A stretch of DNA of 64,000 bases from Agrostemma githago (GCA_958450325.1 OY288257.1:10249873-10313872), one strand, 5' to 3'; shown: positions 43,636 through 55,247, counted from the first letter of the stretch. Translations and numbers: made by a program. Notes: generated by a model from the sequence alone, not told the origin.

Positions 43636-45246
43636 TCATTCTTTTTCAACAACCTTGAAACCGATTCCATCCCCATCAAGGGCACGTAGGAACAAGTCAA
43701 AGGCCCTAGCAAAGTCTTCAATCAAGCTAGAGATATAACCGTCCACAAACCAAGGCTCTTCGTGACCTTGCCTTGACGTTCCCGGGGCATCCCGATCTTC
43801 CAAGTTCAACGGCTTGAACTTGTACTTTTGATCTTTCGGGATATAACCGAACGTCCACTTGTCCTCATGCGGCCCCAAGGGAGGCTCATCTTGCTCCTTG
43901 CTTTTCATCTTGTCATCAAACCCATGACATGGGCCTTCATCCTCCTCACTCTCGGATTCATCATCATCGAGTACATAAGAGTACTTCTTCAAGCTTTGTC
44001 CCGATTCTTCCCCTAGATCGACGTCTTTCGTGGCTTGGATCATATTGCATGATTCATCGCTAGTAGGCGAAGTGTTGCCTTGGAGGTCGAACACTATCTT
44101 TTCCTCGCCCAACTCAAATGTGATCCTACCATTCTTCACATCGATCATATCACCGACGGTGTGTAGAAATGGGCGCCCAAGAATAATGGGAGTGTTTGCA
44201 TCCTCCGGCATATCGAGCACAATGAAGTCGACCGGAATGAAGAATTTCCCTATTCGTACCGGTACATCCTCTAGCATTCCCAATGGTCGGTTAAGAGATT
44301 TATCGGCCATTTGGAGTGTAATGGACGTACATTTCAACTCCTTCATCCCGAGTCGGCAAAAAATAGAGTAAGGAATGATGCTCACACTCGCGCCCAAGTC
44401 ACATAATGCATTCTTGATCGTGAAGTTGCCTATAGTGCAAGGGATCGAAAAACTACACGGATCCTTCAACTTCGGAAGCGTGGAGCCTTGGATAAGCTCG
44501 CTCACCACCCTCGTGAACGCTACGGTCTCTTCCTTGTCGACGGACCTCTTCCTAGCCAAGATTTCTCTCATAAATTTTCCATATGCCGGGATTTGGGTAA
44601 GTAGTTCAGTAAACGGGATACTAACATCCAACTTCTTCACAATGCTAAGGAACTTGTCGTATTGAGTGTCCACCTTAGTCTTCATTTGCCTTGATGGGAA
44701 AGGCAACTTGATTTGGTACTTGTTTTGTTCAATAGGGGTGGATTCCTCAAATGACACCTTCCTTTTACCCTTGTCTTTCTCTTGAAGTGGGGGAGGGTTG
44801 TCTTCTTGGGGTTTTTCAATTTCCGAAAGAACTTGCTCCTCCATTGGATTCTCAAAGCTTGACTCTCCTTGAGTTGGAGACACAACTTCCTTCGTTGCTT
44901 GTTGCTCACTAGGAAACACAGGAGGATTATAGGTAGCCCCGCTCCTTAAGGTGATGGCATTGACATGCTCAAAATTTGGAGTTTCACCTTGAGGAGGTAA
45001 TTGCCCCCTTTGCCTTGAAGAACTTCCCGATGCAAGTTGAGATATTTGAGTATCAAGCATCTTCATATGAGTTCTTGTTTCCTTGTTTTCATTTAAGATT
45101 TGAGCTATGATCTCTTGTTGTGACCTTTGTGTCTCCAATTGACTCCTTTGCATTTCTTGAGTACTCCTTTGCATATCCATCATTTGTTTTTGCATGTCGA
45201 AATCTGTGGACATGACATAGGTCCACCCCGACGCGGCCACGCGCAA
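43636..45246 (-). CDS. Element 2 gag C-terminus and retroviral-type protease
   Basis: 536 residues. The N-terminal 60 are Met/Gln-rich coiled repeats (DMQRSTQEMQRSQLETQRSQ). The aspartic protease lies at about 265-385: SFSIPCTIG, then DLGAS at 283-287 and IILGRPF about 70 residues later, as in Athila. The tail is acidic and ends FARAFDLFLRALDGDGIG, a segment shared with family X. The frame then stops with no reverse transcriptase behind it. The protease would cleave gag during particle maturation. A frameshift near 45200 separates it from the preceding gag segment. Confidence 0.8.
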   Translation of the reverse strand: MRVAASGWTYVMSTDFDMQKQMMDMQRSTQEMQRSQLETQRSQQEIIAQILNENKETRTHMKMLDTQISQLASGSSSRQRGQLPPQGETPNFEHVNAITLRSGATYNPPVFPSEQQATKEVVSPTQGESSFENPMEEQVLSEIEKPQEDNPPPLQEKDKGKRKVSFEESTPIEQNKYQIKLPFPSRQMKTKVDTQYDKFLSIVKKLDVSIPFTELLTQIPAYGKFMREILARKRSVDKEETVAFTRVVSELIQGSTLPKLKDPCSFSIPCTIGNFTIKNALCDLGASVSIIPYSIFCRLGMKELKCTSITLQMADKSLNRPLGMLEDVPVRIGKFFIPVDFIVLDMPEDANTPIILGRPFLHTVGDMIDVKNGRITFELGEEKIVFDLQGNTSPTSDESCNMIQATKDVDLGEESGQSLKKYSYVLDDDESESEEDEGPCHGFDDKMKSKEQDEPPLGPHEDKWTFGYIPKDQKYKFKPLNLEDRDAPGTSRQGHEEPWFVDGYISSLIEDFARAFDLFLRALDGDGIGFKVVEKE

Positions 45247-45884
45247 TCTCGAGGTGGAGATTGTGGATTATGCGGAGTGTCGGTGAGGGCTAATGGAGTA
45301 CCATAATCATGAATAGGAGACCGGCTCCTAGGCTTGCCTTGTTGATTGCCTTGTGTTGCTTGTTGTTGTTGACGGTTCCCTTGGAACCCATGAGAATTGC
45401 CTTGATTAAGGCCTTGATTGTGGTTTTGTTGTTGTTGGAAGCTTTGGTTTCCTTGGAAACCACCTTGATTGAAGTTCCCTTGTTGGAACCCTTGATTGTT
45501 GTTGTGAAAGGTGCCTTGGTTATTTTGCTTGAAGTTGTTGAAGGGTCTTGGATTACCCATATAACCTTGGTAACCTTGATTGTTGTCCCTTAAGGGAGGT
45601 GGAACATAGGGACGAGGTTGCATAGCTTGTTGTTGAGGGACTTGATTGGAAGCTTGGTATTGATTAGAATAGGAGGCACCTTGCTTGAACGCTTGAAAGG
45701 CGTTCACTTGCTCAATACTTCCTCTACAATTAGGATTATGACCAACGATTCCACAAGTATCACACATCCTAAAATAAGGTGTAGGAGACACAACTCCCAA
45801 GGCATTAATCTCATGAACCGAGTGTTGGTTGGAGGAACTAGAACCTTGAACTTGATTTAGGTGGCTTTGGAGCTTCTTTGTCAA
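45180..45884 (-). CDS. Element 2 gag zinc-knuckle and Asn/Gln/Gly-rich segment
   Basis: 234-residue frame bridging capsid and protease frames and overlapping both by about 50-65 bases. It has a nucleocapsid-like CDTCGIVGHNPNC (CX2CX4HX3C) near residue 37. A long low-complexity region follows (YQGYMGNPRPFNNFKQNNQG, then GNFNQGGFQGNQSFQQQQNH). Its end drifts into a nonsense tail where the true frame moves to the protease ORF. In related elements this is one continuous protein, so two frameshifts have split it. Confidence 0.65.
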   Translation of the reverse strand: MTKKLQSHLNQVQGSSSSNQHSVHEINALGVVSPTPYFRMCDTCGIVGHNPNCRGSIEQVNAFQAFKQGASYSNQYQASNQVPQQQAMQPRPYVPPPLRDNNQGYQGYMGNPRPFNNFKQNNQGTFHNNNQGFQQGNFNQGGFQGNQSFQQQQNHNQGLNQGNSHGFQGNRQQQQATQGNQQGKPRSRSPIHDYGTPLALTDTPHNPQSPPRDCAWPRRGGPMSCPQISTCKNK

Positions 45885-46896
45885 TGGTCTCCATGTGAGT
45901 TCTTAGTTGGGCTCCAAGATCGATGCTTAACTGTGTAATAGCATCGACCTCATGCCTACCTCCTCGGTTCGCCTTTCTAGGCCTAGAGTATTGGGAATTA
46001 TGCACCGCCATCTCTTCAATTCTTGCCCAAGTTTGATCGTCATCGACCTTGGTAAACCTACCGTTGGAGCCCATATTAAGTATAGCCCTCGAGTCCTCAT
46101 AAAGGTCATTCCAAAATTGTTGTACTAAGAACCATTGTGAGAGTCCATGGTGAGGGCACGACCTAACCACAGATTTAAACCGCTCCCAAGCTTCATAAAG
46201 GCTCTCTTCATCCCTTTGTTGGAACCCGGTGATGGAGGCCCTAAGCAAATTAGTCTTTTCCGGAGGGTAAAACTTTTGGTAGAACGCCAAGGCAAGCTTT
46301 TTCCAAGTGTCGATACCCATGGTTGCCCTATCGAGACTCTTGATCCATTGCTTCGCTTTTCCAATAAGAGAGAACGGGAAAATTACCCAACGAATTTGAT
46401 CTTGAGTAACCCCGGTTTGAGATATAGCGTCACAATAATCGGAGAAGGTCTCCATGTGTTGGTGCGGGTCTTCGGTGGGCAACCCACTAAATGGGCTCCT
46501 CTCCACAAGTTGGATAAATTGAGTCTTTGCCACAAAATTCCCGGTATAGGCTTCCGGTAATGCGCTCGGTCCCGGCAAGACATCCTCGGTAAAAGTGGAG
46601 TAAGATGAAAACTTCGGCATGATTGGATATAAGGGAGAAGATGGTGGTGTAGACGGTGTTGATGTAGATGAAGAGGGGGAACTAGGAGAAGAATTACCGA
46701 AGGGATTGATGAAGGTCCCTCCGGCCGTCTCTCGAGGTGACTTGCTAAAGTCGGATCCTTGAGCTTGCTCTTGATGGATATTGCTAGTACCCGGTTGAGA
46801 GTGTCTAACCCGATCAATCGTTCGTTGGCGAAAGGCTCGAAAGAGTCTCTCCGGCTCTGGATTGAAGAGAAAGAAATCACCTCCCCTCCTAGGCAT
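45838..46896 (-). CDS. Element 2 gag capsid
   Basis: 352 residues from MPRRGGDFFLFNPEPERLF. A Ser/Pro/Thr-rich stretch (66-92) precedes a retrotransposon gag domain at about 125-265 (FVAKTQFIQLVERSPFSGLP, KAKQWIKSLDR, WKKLALAFYQKFYPP, YEAWERFKSVVRSCPHHGLS). It resembles Athila gag in layout. The start ATG lies 235 bp inside the 5' LTR, where gag is expected. The frame ends at 45838 inside a region where the next frame takes over, so the protein is truncated by frameshift. Confidence 0.85.
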   Translation of the reverse strand: MPRRGGDFFLFNPEPERLFRAFRQRTIDRVRHSQPGTSNIHQEQAQGSDFSKSPRETAGGTFINPFGNSSPSSPSSSTSTPSTPPSSPLYPIMPKFSSYSTFTEDVLPGPSALPEAYTGNFVAKTQFIQLVERSPFSGLPTEDPHQHMETFSDYCDAISQTGVTQDQIRWVIFPFSLIGKAKQWIKSLDRATMGIDTWKKLALAFYQKFYPPEKTNLLRASITGFQQRDEESLYEAWERFKSVVRSCPHHGLSQWFLVQQFWNDLYEDSRAILNMGSNGRFTKVDDDQTWARIEEMAVHNSQYSRPRKANRGGRHEVDAITQLSIDLGAQLRTHMETIDKEAPKPPKSSSRF

Positions 46897-47110
46897 ATAC
46901 TACACACTAGAGCAAACGTGAGAACACCTAGTGCTTTGTGGGCACTAGGCAACGACAATAAACAAGCACAACTAGAGACAAAGAGAAAAAGAAGAAGTAA
47001 AACAAAGGAAACGAGAAAAATCCAGAAAATATGCACAAGAGAGGGTAGAAAGGCACAAAGAAGGGTAACTAAGTCTAGAAATAAGCAAACTAAGTCTAAA
47101 CAATGCACCG

Positions 47111-47128
47111 TCCCCGGCAACAACGCCA
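47111..47128 (-). other. tRNA-Asp-type primer binding site, element 2
   Basis: Minus strand TGGCGTTGTTGCCGGGGA: two differences (CC to TT) from the tRNA-Asp complement. Both are C-to-T on the minus strand, consistent with deamination or with G-U pairing to the primer. Confidence 0.85.
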
Positions 47129-47130
47129 AT

Positions 47131-48725
47131 TGATGGTAAGGATTTGTCACATCCCCACCGTCAATAAACAACCGATTACACCTAGTGGGTAGCTAGGGTA
47201 AGTCGGGATCGTATCCACGAGGACGGTATTGCGAAGTTTAGACTAAGTCGGCCTACAAACAAGACTAAATCACCAAACAAACACAAAGAAAGCTACAATT
47301 GACAAACTATTATGATTGGAGAAGAAGGAAGTGGACTAATAATGACTATCTAGAGCAATGCTAAAATGGGATAACTAAAGATCGAACTAACAAATAAACT
47401 AGAAGAACGATGGCTAACTAGGAAGTTGAATCAAATATGGAAAGGAAGTGGGGTAGGTCGGGTTCATAGGAGTAGAAGGGTAATTGGGGTGATCAAGGGT
47501 ATAGGTGTTTCCTAGTTGCTAGAGTCGGTCCGGGCTCTCGCTACGTAGACCGATGTCAAGGTGGGTCCGGGCTCTCGCTACGTAGACCCTAGTCCGCGCT
47601 CTCGCGACTACGACTATTCTCAACATGACCACAAGATAGACAAACAATGAGAAGATGAGCACAAGTATGGGGAGCATGGCCACTACTACTCACACAAGCA
47701 TATCAACAAACACATGGAGTGCCTATAATGTGACTAACAACAAAGATTCACCCTTTTCCCTTAATCAACCCTAATCATCCATAATCTACCCCTAATCCTC
47801 CTACTAACCCCACAAGAAGACTACTCACTCATGATGAAGAACAAAACAACAATAACAAGAGAAAATAACATCACAATCCAAACATCCATAATGACAAATA
47901 AGAACAATAACAATAACAATATGAAAAGATTGAACTAGATTAAATCAACAAGAATTAGAGTAGAGAAGATTATACCAACAATAAGATGAAGAAAAAGATG
48001 CAATCTTGTATAAATAAGAACCCAAAATAAATCCCAAGGATGTCAAGCTTGGAGAATTCTTCAAGAACTTCTTAATACAAGAACTAATTACAAGGATTAA
48101 CTAAAGATTAAAGGAAGATTAAAACTAATGTGAGGAACACTAATCTAGGGTTTAAATACTTAAAGGAGGCTTAAATTAGTCTAGGGTAAGATAAGATGTG
48201 TTAACAATACAAGAGGGAAGTATATATATGGGTACAAGAATGAAGGAGAAGAAAGAAAGTGATGCGCGGCTGCCTCTGCTCCTTCCCGCCCGGGACGAGT
48301 CCTTCTCGGCCGGGACGGGCTTCTCACAGTAGCACCCCTAAATGTGCACCCCATCCCGGACGGGATGAGGCCTTCCCGACCGAGATGGGTCTTGTAGGCC
48401 TCCCTTAAGAGCTTTTTGGTCCTTCCTTGCCTCTCATGGGTTTCTCCTCAATTCTCGGGACTCGGATCGGGTCTCGGAGGCTCGGGATTGGGTCCCAAGG
48501 TCTCGGGGTCGATTCCAAGGCCTCGAGTCATCGTTTCTTTATCTCGTTGGCTCCAAAATGTGTATGTATCGAGTCGTAATCGCTCCAACTCTTCCAAATC
48601 GGTCTCGGGGACCTGAAACGAACTAAAGGAAGCATAAAAAGCCCATAAATTACTCCCAAGGAGCGATTCCACAAGGAAATGGGACCAAAACATAGTGAAA
48701 AAGGCACTACAAACTACACTTATCA
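47131..48725 (-). repeat. 5' LTR of element 2
   Basis: 1595 bp, TGATGGTAAGG to CACTTATCA, followed by the target duplication TGTAT. Confidence 0.9.
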
Positions 48726-49248
48726 TGTATTCCATATAAAATCCGTACAAAAGGAAATTAAAGGACAATATTTTAGATGAACTCCTAAGTTAATGAGAAA
48801 ATTTGGAAAAAAAACTATAGTTGGGATTATTGCAATTATATTTGCCGACGATAATACTATTACTATTGAATGAAATAATGAATTTAATCGAATAAGTTAA
48901 CTCATAAATAATTAATTTAAAAAAAAATTAAAAGTTACTTAGGTTACTGAGGTTCAATACCTAATTGTGATAAATTGATGGATTGAAAAAAAGTCGATTG
49001 AAAAATTGATGGATTGAAAATCGGATTCAATGGTCGATTGAAGAATTATGGATTAAAGGATTACGAGTCGAAGAATTTTGTAGAAGGAGAAGGAGTTACG
49101 ACCTTACGGGTTGAAGGCTCAAGCAATTGTGATTAATTGATGGGATTGAAGAATTTTGAAGGATCCAACGAATGAGATTGAGCACTATGATCTAATGGCT
49201 CATATTATAGTTCTCATGGTTCTCATTGAAGGAGTGATCTAATGGCTC

Positions 49249-49253
<5 letters not shown>

Positions 49254-49300
<47 letters not shown>
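49254..49300. repeat. (TA)n microsatellite
   Basis: About 23 TA units at the start of the tandem-unit region. Confidence 0.95.
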
Positions 49301-49305
<5 letters not shown>

Positions 49306-50128
49306 GCAAACACCATTTGCAATGACATGGCACAATGAGGATCCTCCATTTTGAAATAAGTCCTTATTTTTGATACAATTTTTTATTTTTGATACAATTT
49401 TTTCCCCCTCAAATACCTCACAAAAACAATGAGACAGGGGATTCGAACCCGCGACCTCCGGGACGTAACCCATGAGCCTTAACCACTGATCCAGGGAAAT
49501 AATTTGTATCTAATACGCAATAAAAACATGTAGTGTGTTACTTACACGAAATTCTTTTCAGGTCATTAAATCCCATCATCAGTTCACGAGGCATAATTAA
49601 TCACCTCCATTACCAAATCATCTTCCGATCATCTATCTTCTTCCATTGATCTTGCAAAATCATTGATGTTATTCACCATTTCACGAGGAAGGGTTGTAAA
49701 TGTTCATCCCACCTTCTCGATAATGCATCATCGGTTTTACCAATTTCTTTAACTACTCATCTTCATCGTAACCCTACGCCATTAATCATGATTCATCTCG
49801 GAAATACCTCACACTCAATCAATATTCGCCTCTTCGTTTCCTTAATTTGTGTTTCAGTCACATCTTATTCTATTTATATGTTGTGCTTTTTCGTTGTCAT
49901 GTCTGCAGTCATCCCTAATTTCGTTAATCTATTAATATCGTTTTCGTTTTTTCTCCCCGCTTTGAAATATGTCTCAATCGAATTTTTTTTCCATTTCTAA
50001 CCTTACTCAAGGTGTCAGGTTGAAGGATCTAACCGTTAGGGTGATTTACAGATGATACAGGCCGAACTATATATATATAGTTCTCATTGAAGGAGTGATC
50101 TAACCGTTCTCATAATCTCATTGAAGGA

Positions 50129-50163
<35 letters not shown>
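49301..50163 (+). repeat. Tandem unit 1 (SINE, 5' flank and RPA exon-1 fragment)
   Basis: Starts TTAAAGCAAACACC, carries the SINE, ~350 bp of upstream DNA and a copy of RPA-like exon 1 that breaks at GGCCGAACTA, then TA repeats and AGTTCTCATTGAAGGAG. The exon copy has a TGA where the intact gene has a Trp codon (AGATGATAC). Diagnostic bases (TTGTATCTAAT, ATCTCGGAAAT, GTTTCAGTCAC) link it to unit 5 and not to units 2-4. Confidence 0.85.
49303..49493 (-). mobile_element. tRNA-derived SINE in unit 1
   Basis: On the minus strand: A-box-like GGATCAGTGGTTAAGGCTC, ~30 bases later B-box GGTTCGAATCC, then an AT-rich body ending TTTGCTTTAATATA. Pol III box order and spacing fit a SINE head. The copies in units 2-5 come from the unit's amplification and are not separate insertions. 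Confidence 0.7.
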
Positions 50164-50167
<4 letters not shown>

Positions 50168-53100
50168 ATGAAACGAGAGAGAAAGGAAAAGTAGAGAGAA
50201 AGTAGAGCGAGAAATATGTGAGAGAGTTATCTTATTCATGTCATTGAGAGGGATATATATAGTACATCAGTAATGATAAGGGAGTTTACATATGGATCAA
50301 AAGCCCAATGGACATTCACCTAATATGATTTCATAACACTCCCCCTTGAATGTACATTACGGAATAATATGTCTCATAAAAACCTCACTCGAAAAAAACC
50401 CTGTGGGAAAAAAAACTAGTGTAAAATAGAGTACATTATTTCTCAAACACGCATATGATGCTGCCTCATCAAAACCTTTCCATGGAAAACCCAGTGGGAC
50501 AAAACCATAGATAAGGAAAAAGAGTACAGCGCGTGCATACTCCCCTTGATAGTTACATCACTCGGAAAATAACAATATTATCCATGATGTGACGATGAAT
50601 CTCGATCTTTGAAATAATAATCATCATACTTGATAAACTCCATAGATGTCTTCGATAATTAGAAATTTATCATTGATCTTCAAATAGTTATACGGATAAT
50701 ATGAAGATAGTCTTTGATTGTTGCGTCTTCATCCAAATATCACTTCAACATTTCAAAGTATAGTCAGATTATCAATAATTTGCACGAATATAATATGCGA
50801 CTAAATTTACTATATGAATATGAAATGATGCAACGATGTGATAAGAAAACTAATATGAGATGATATACTTAGTTTCTATATATCAGCATGATGACTCGAT
50901 ATGCAAACTGTATTGTATACTTTTCAATATCATCAATAAATTTGATGAATTTCAGGATTATGAGCTCATTGATACCAATAAATATGTCGACGGTCGTACG
51001 GATTTATAAAATCCTTATTCAATAGGCCACTTGATATTGCGCACAAATGTGTAGCCATTTCATATCGATGTAATTTCGTAGAATCGTCATTCTACTTATA
51101 TATTATTGTACACGATAAATACGCGTAATTTGATATGATAAAACTTTTTTTGTTTTACCAACTTATTGTCACTCACTTTCTCCCCCTAAGGTGGTAAAAA
51201 AAATATTCAAGATAGATTGCAATCATTTACTTAATCACCTTAGAATGCGTTTATCATATCATATGCAAATAAGATTTCATTGATGGATATTTTTGCTAGA
51301 TTATGATATATTTCGGAGAGTACGTGATTCATAAAATAATTGACTTTTGAATGGCTGATTCTAAATGCCAAATTTAAGAGATCAATTTATTCACATGATA
51401 ACGATCAAATTGTGAATTCTAATAACACAAATTACTCGTATTTGATATGTGGTCTCCAAGCCACTTAAAACAATATCAATCAATTCGTAGAATTGAACTT
51501 AAAATATGTTTATTCAACCTCGAGTAATGTGCAATTGGATCTCCAAATATCATCATTCATAGTCAATTTTAATTCACAATTCTTAAACTCATACTTTTAA
51601 GCACTTGTTGATCACATATGCTTAATCAGTTCATGTCAAATGTTGATATTTGTTCGCAATTAGTTGCAATAATGCATATGCGAAGTTAGCTGATCTCAAT
51701 ATGTATAATTAGCAATTGCATGCCAAACTATTGAATGCTAAACTTACTCAATATGACACTTTATATTCATCTCGCAAAATGGAACACTTCTAGTGTCTCA
51801 TGTAAATTTGCAAGATCTGTCATATATTAATTTCCTTTTGGGAAATATAACGATATATTCTGTTTGAGTAATTCCTCAAATGATGAATATTTAAGAGTTA
51901 TGGAGTGAGATATTTTAGACTTCCACATCGAGTAAAGAATTGGAGAATAATTATGAGTAAGATTGCTCCATAAATAAATTATCTCACATTAAACTCATGG
52001 GGACTTGACTGAACTTATATCGATCGAAGATCGTAAATATACAGAATTCATCTCCCATTATACTGATAAAATACCGTCTCACATTAATGTGATAGGAGAC
52101 TTACTCACATTGTAATGACAAAAAAATTTGATAGGAGATTGTCTCGCATTAAAATGATAGAACGCAATCTCACATTAAAGCATCGCTAAACAACTTACAA
52201 TGAAATGCAAGTTATGCGTGACAAATATAACTTAAAAAATAATGAATATAATTATGAAAATTTTAACATTCTAAATTGCTAATAGTAAGTATATCATGTT
52301 ACTACGTATTTGTAATACCCTAAGGATGGTCATCACTATTTCATACAATATAATATGTAGCAAAATAGAAAGATTGTTAACGTAATTACGAAAATTTTAC
52401 TACCATAACTACATAGCTATAATAAGGTAGAGAATACATTATTATAGAAATTAAATATTTATGATATCAAAATCTATGACTTTAGGAAATGTGTATTTCC
52501 ATAATCATTCTATTTAACATCTAAATCATATTGTTGAAATAATATAAAGTTGTCAAAGTTTCCGTTTAAAAATATATTGACAAAGAGATAAACAAAATAT
52601 TAGTATCGTAGGAAGTTAACTATTATGCTTTAAAGTATATATCTCAATCGTTAAAATGACTGCTTTAATATATATAATTCTTTGCAATAGAGATACAAAT
52701 ATGGAGATGCATTGAAAATACCTCATATATATACTATGATCTCCTTATAGTCATAAGATAATAATAGATCATATGTGTATATTCAAAAGACATGAATTAA
52801 CTTCTTAATATAGGATTGAGAAATAAAATACGACTTCTTTGCTATAAAGATGCAAGAATCAAGAAAAAGTAACGAACTTCTTGCTTTGATAGATGCAAGA
52901 TTGAAAAAAATAACGAACTCCTTGCTTGAGAGATGCAAGGATTGAGAGAAAATTAACGAAATCCTTGCTTAAGAGATGCAAGGATTGAAAAAATATAACA
53001 AACTTCTTGCTTGAGAGATGCAAGGATTGAGAGAAAAATTAACGAGTTCCTTGCTTAAGAGATGCAGGGATTGAAAAAGAAAATAATGAACTCCTTGCTT

Positions 53101-53350
53101 GAGAGATGCAAGGATTGAGAAAAAAAATGAACTCCCCTCAATTGTTTTCTACTCAGTAATTAGAGTCTCGTGCTGATAACGTGTTATGAAACGAGAGAGA
53201 AAGGAAAAGTAGAGAGAAAGTAGAGCGAGAAATATGTGAGAGAGTTATCTTATTCATGTCATTGAGAGGAATATATATAGTACATCAGTAATGATAAGGG
53301 AGTTTACATATGGATCAAAAGCCCAATGGACATTCACCTAATATGATTTC

Positions 53351-53356
<6 letters not shown>
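50164..53356 (-). mobile_element. Small LTR retrotransposon (175-bp LTRs), non-coding
   Basis: Direct repeats 50164-50338 and 53182-53356, TGTTATGAAACGAG to TTTCATAACA, sit in a TA array. The minus strand has a polypurine tract TTCAAGGGGGAG beside the left copy and TTATCAGCACGAGACTC after the right copy, resembling a tRNA-Met-type PBS shifted by a few bases. So it runs right to left. The GGGTTTTCCATGG and CCCACAGGG words beside the polypurine tract are those I associate with the 3' ends of plant Copia elements. The 2.8-kb interior is AT-rich and has no gag or pol. It ends in a tandem array (52843-53130). Probably a decayed or non-autonomous Copia-type element. Confidence 0.75.
52843..53130. 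repeat. Tandem array in the small LTR element
   Basis: Five to six copies of a ~57-bp unit with CTTGCTTGAGAGATGCAAGG and ATTGAGAGAAAATTAACGAA near the element's 5' end. Confidence 0.8.
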
Positions 53357-53400
<44 letters not shown>

Positions 53401-53403
53401 ATA

Positions 53404-54181
53404 TTAAAGCAAACACCATTTGCAATGACATGGCACAATGAGGATCCTCCATTTTGAAATAAGTCCTTATTTTTTATACAATTTTTTCCCCATCCAGTGT
53501 GAACGCGTTCCGTGTAAATTTTCGAACAAATACCTCACAAAAACAATGAGACAAGTTTCGAACCCGTGACCTCCGGGACATAACCCATGAGCCTTAACCA
53601 CTGATCCAGGGAAACAATTTGTAACTAATACGCAATAAAAACATGTAGTGTGTTAATTACACGAAATTCTTTTCAGGTCATTAAATCCCATCATCAGTTC
53701 ACGAGGCATAATTAATCACCTCCTTTACCAAATCATCTTCCGATCATCTATCTTCTTCCATTGATCTTGCAAAATCATTGATGTTGTTCACCATTTCACG
53801 AGGAAGGGTTGTAAATGTTCATCCCACCTTCTCGATAATGCATCATCGATTTTACCAATTTCTTTAACTACTCATCTTCATCGTAACCCTACGCCATTAA
53901 TCATGATTCATCTCTGAAATACCTCACACTCAATCAATATTCGCCTCTTCGTTTCCTTAATTTGTGTTTCACTCACATCTTATTCTATTTATATGTTGTG
54001 CTTTTTCGTTGTCATGTCTGCAGTCATCCCTAATTTCGTTAATCTATTAATATCGTTTTCGTTTTTTTCTCCCCGCTTTGAACTATGTCTCAATCGATTT
54101 TTTTTTTCCATTGCTAACCTTACTCAAGGTGTCAGGTTGAAGGATCTAACCGTTAGGGTGATTTACAGATGGAACAGGCCG

Positions 54182-54253
<72 letters not shown>

Positions 54254-54277
54254 CTCATTGAAGGAGTGATCTAATGG

Positions 54278-54308
<31 letters not shown>
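53404..54308 (+). repeat. Tandem unit 2
   Basis: Same order as unit 1: SINE (about 53405-53612, minus), upstream DNA, exon-1 copy with ATG at 54085, break at GGCCGAACTA, TA array (54185-54250), AGTTCTCATTGAAGGAG, second TA array. The exon copy has ten T in a run where the intact gene has AATTTTTTTT, shifting the frame. Confidence 0.85.
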
Positions 54309-54314
54309 CTTATA

Positions 54315-55102
54315 TATTAAAGCAAACACCATTTGCAATGACATGGCACAATGAGGATCCTTCATTTTGAAATAAGTCCTTATTTTTGATACAATTTTTT
54401 CCCCCTCCAGTGTGAACGCGTTTGCAAGTTCCGTGTAAATTTTCGAACAAATACCTCACAAAAACAATGAGACAGGATTCGAACCCGCGACCTCCGGGAC
54501 ATAACCCATGAGCCTTAACCACTGATCCAGGGAAACAATTTGTAACTAATTCGCAATAAAAACATGTAGTGTGTTAATTACACGAAATTCTTTTCAGGTC
54601 ATTAAATCCCATCATCAGTTCACGAGGCATAATTAATCACCTCCTTTACCAAATCATCTTCCGATCATCTATCTTCTTCCATTGATCTTGCAAAATCATT
54701 GATGTTGTTCACCATTTCACGAGGAAGGGTTGTAAATGTTCATCCCACCTTCTCGATAATGCATCATCGGTTTTACCAATTTCTTTAACTACTCATCTTC
54801 ATCGTAACCCTACGCCATTAATCATGATTCATCTCTGAAATACCTCACACTCAATCAATATTCGCCTCTTCGTTTCCTTAATTTGTGTTTCACTCACATC
54901 TTATTCTATTTATATGTTGTGCTTTTTCGTTGTCATGTCTGCAGTCATCCCTAATTTCGTTAATCTATTAATATCGTTTTCGTTTTTTTCTCCCCGCTTT
55001 GAACTATGTCTCAATCGATTTTTTTTTTCCATTGCTAACCTTACTCAAGGTGTCAGGTTGAAGGATCTAACCGTTAGGGTGATTTACAGATGGAACAGGC
55101 CG

Positions 55103-55186
<84 letters not shown>

Positions 55187-55241
55187 CTCATTGAAGGAGT
55201 GATCTAATGGCTCATATATATATATATATATATATATATCT
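54315..55241 (+). repeat. Tandem unit 3
   Basis: 933-bp period to unit 4 and, outside the TA arrays, apparently identical to it. SINE at about 54318-54530 (minus). Frameshifted exon-1 copy, then the longest TA arrays. Confidence 0.85.
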
Positions 55242-55247
55242 TATATA

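Larger units (their letters stand above)
27002..48725 (-). mobile_element. Non-autonomous gag-protease LTR retroelement (element 2), carrying a nested Athila
   Basis: LTRs 27002-28656 and 47131-48725, flanked by the 5-bp target duplication TGTAT (26997-27001 and 48726-48730). Without the nested Athila it is about 9.7 kb. In element direction: 5' LTR, tRNA-Asp-type PBS with two mismatches (47111-47128), gag (46896), zinc-knuckle segment, protease ORF ending at 43636, then only non-coding DNA with three hairpins to the polypurine tract. No reverse transcriptase, RNase H or integrase exists. It belongs to the same general group as family X. Confidence 0.9.
25861..49253. mobile_element. DNA element between TA arrays, split by nested retroelements
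   Basis: The left part (25861-26996) begins GAGTCAAGATCCGGTGAGAAC with ATGAGAACTGTGAGAACC and TTAGATC just inside. The right part (48731-49253) ends with TGAGAACTATAATATGAGCC-like words on the minus strand (ATGAGAACCATGAGAAC, TTAGATC). The two ends therefore look like degenerate inverted repeats of one element, which received the 27002-48725 retroelement. No coding region recognised. The right-end words (AGTTCTCATTGAAGGAG, GATCTAATGGCTCATA) recur in every tandem unit at 50-56 kb. Confidence 0.45.

Noticed and set aside
49252..49473. Frames reading Ile-Tyr repeats and GRGFESC at 49-56 kb
   Set aside because: They translate TA arrays and the tRNA-like head of the SINE; no protein is implied.
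50164..53356. Helitron or tandem-unit spacer for the 3.2-kb insert
   Set aside because: The 175-bp direct terminal repeats TGTTATG...CATAACA and the polypurine tract identify an LTR element.
54480..54530. A tRNA gene at the GGTTCGAATCC/GGATCAGTGG boxes
   Set aside because: The boxes are present, but no acceptor stem or anticodon arm folds around them; a SINE head fits better.
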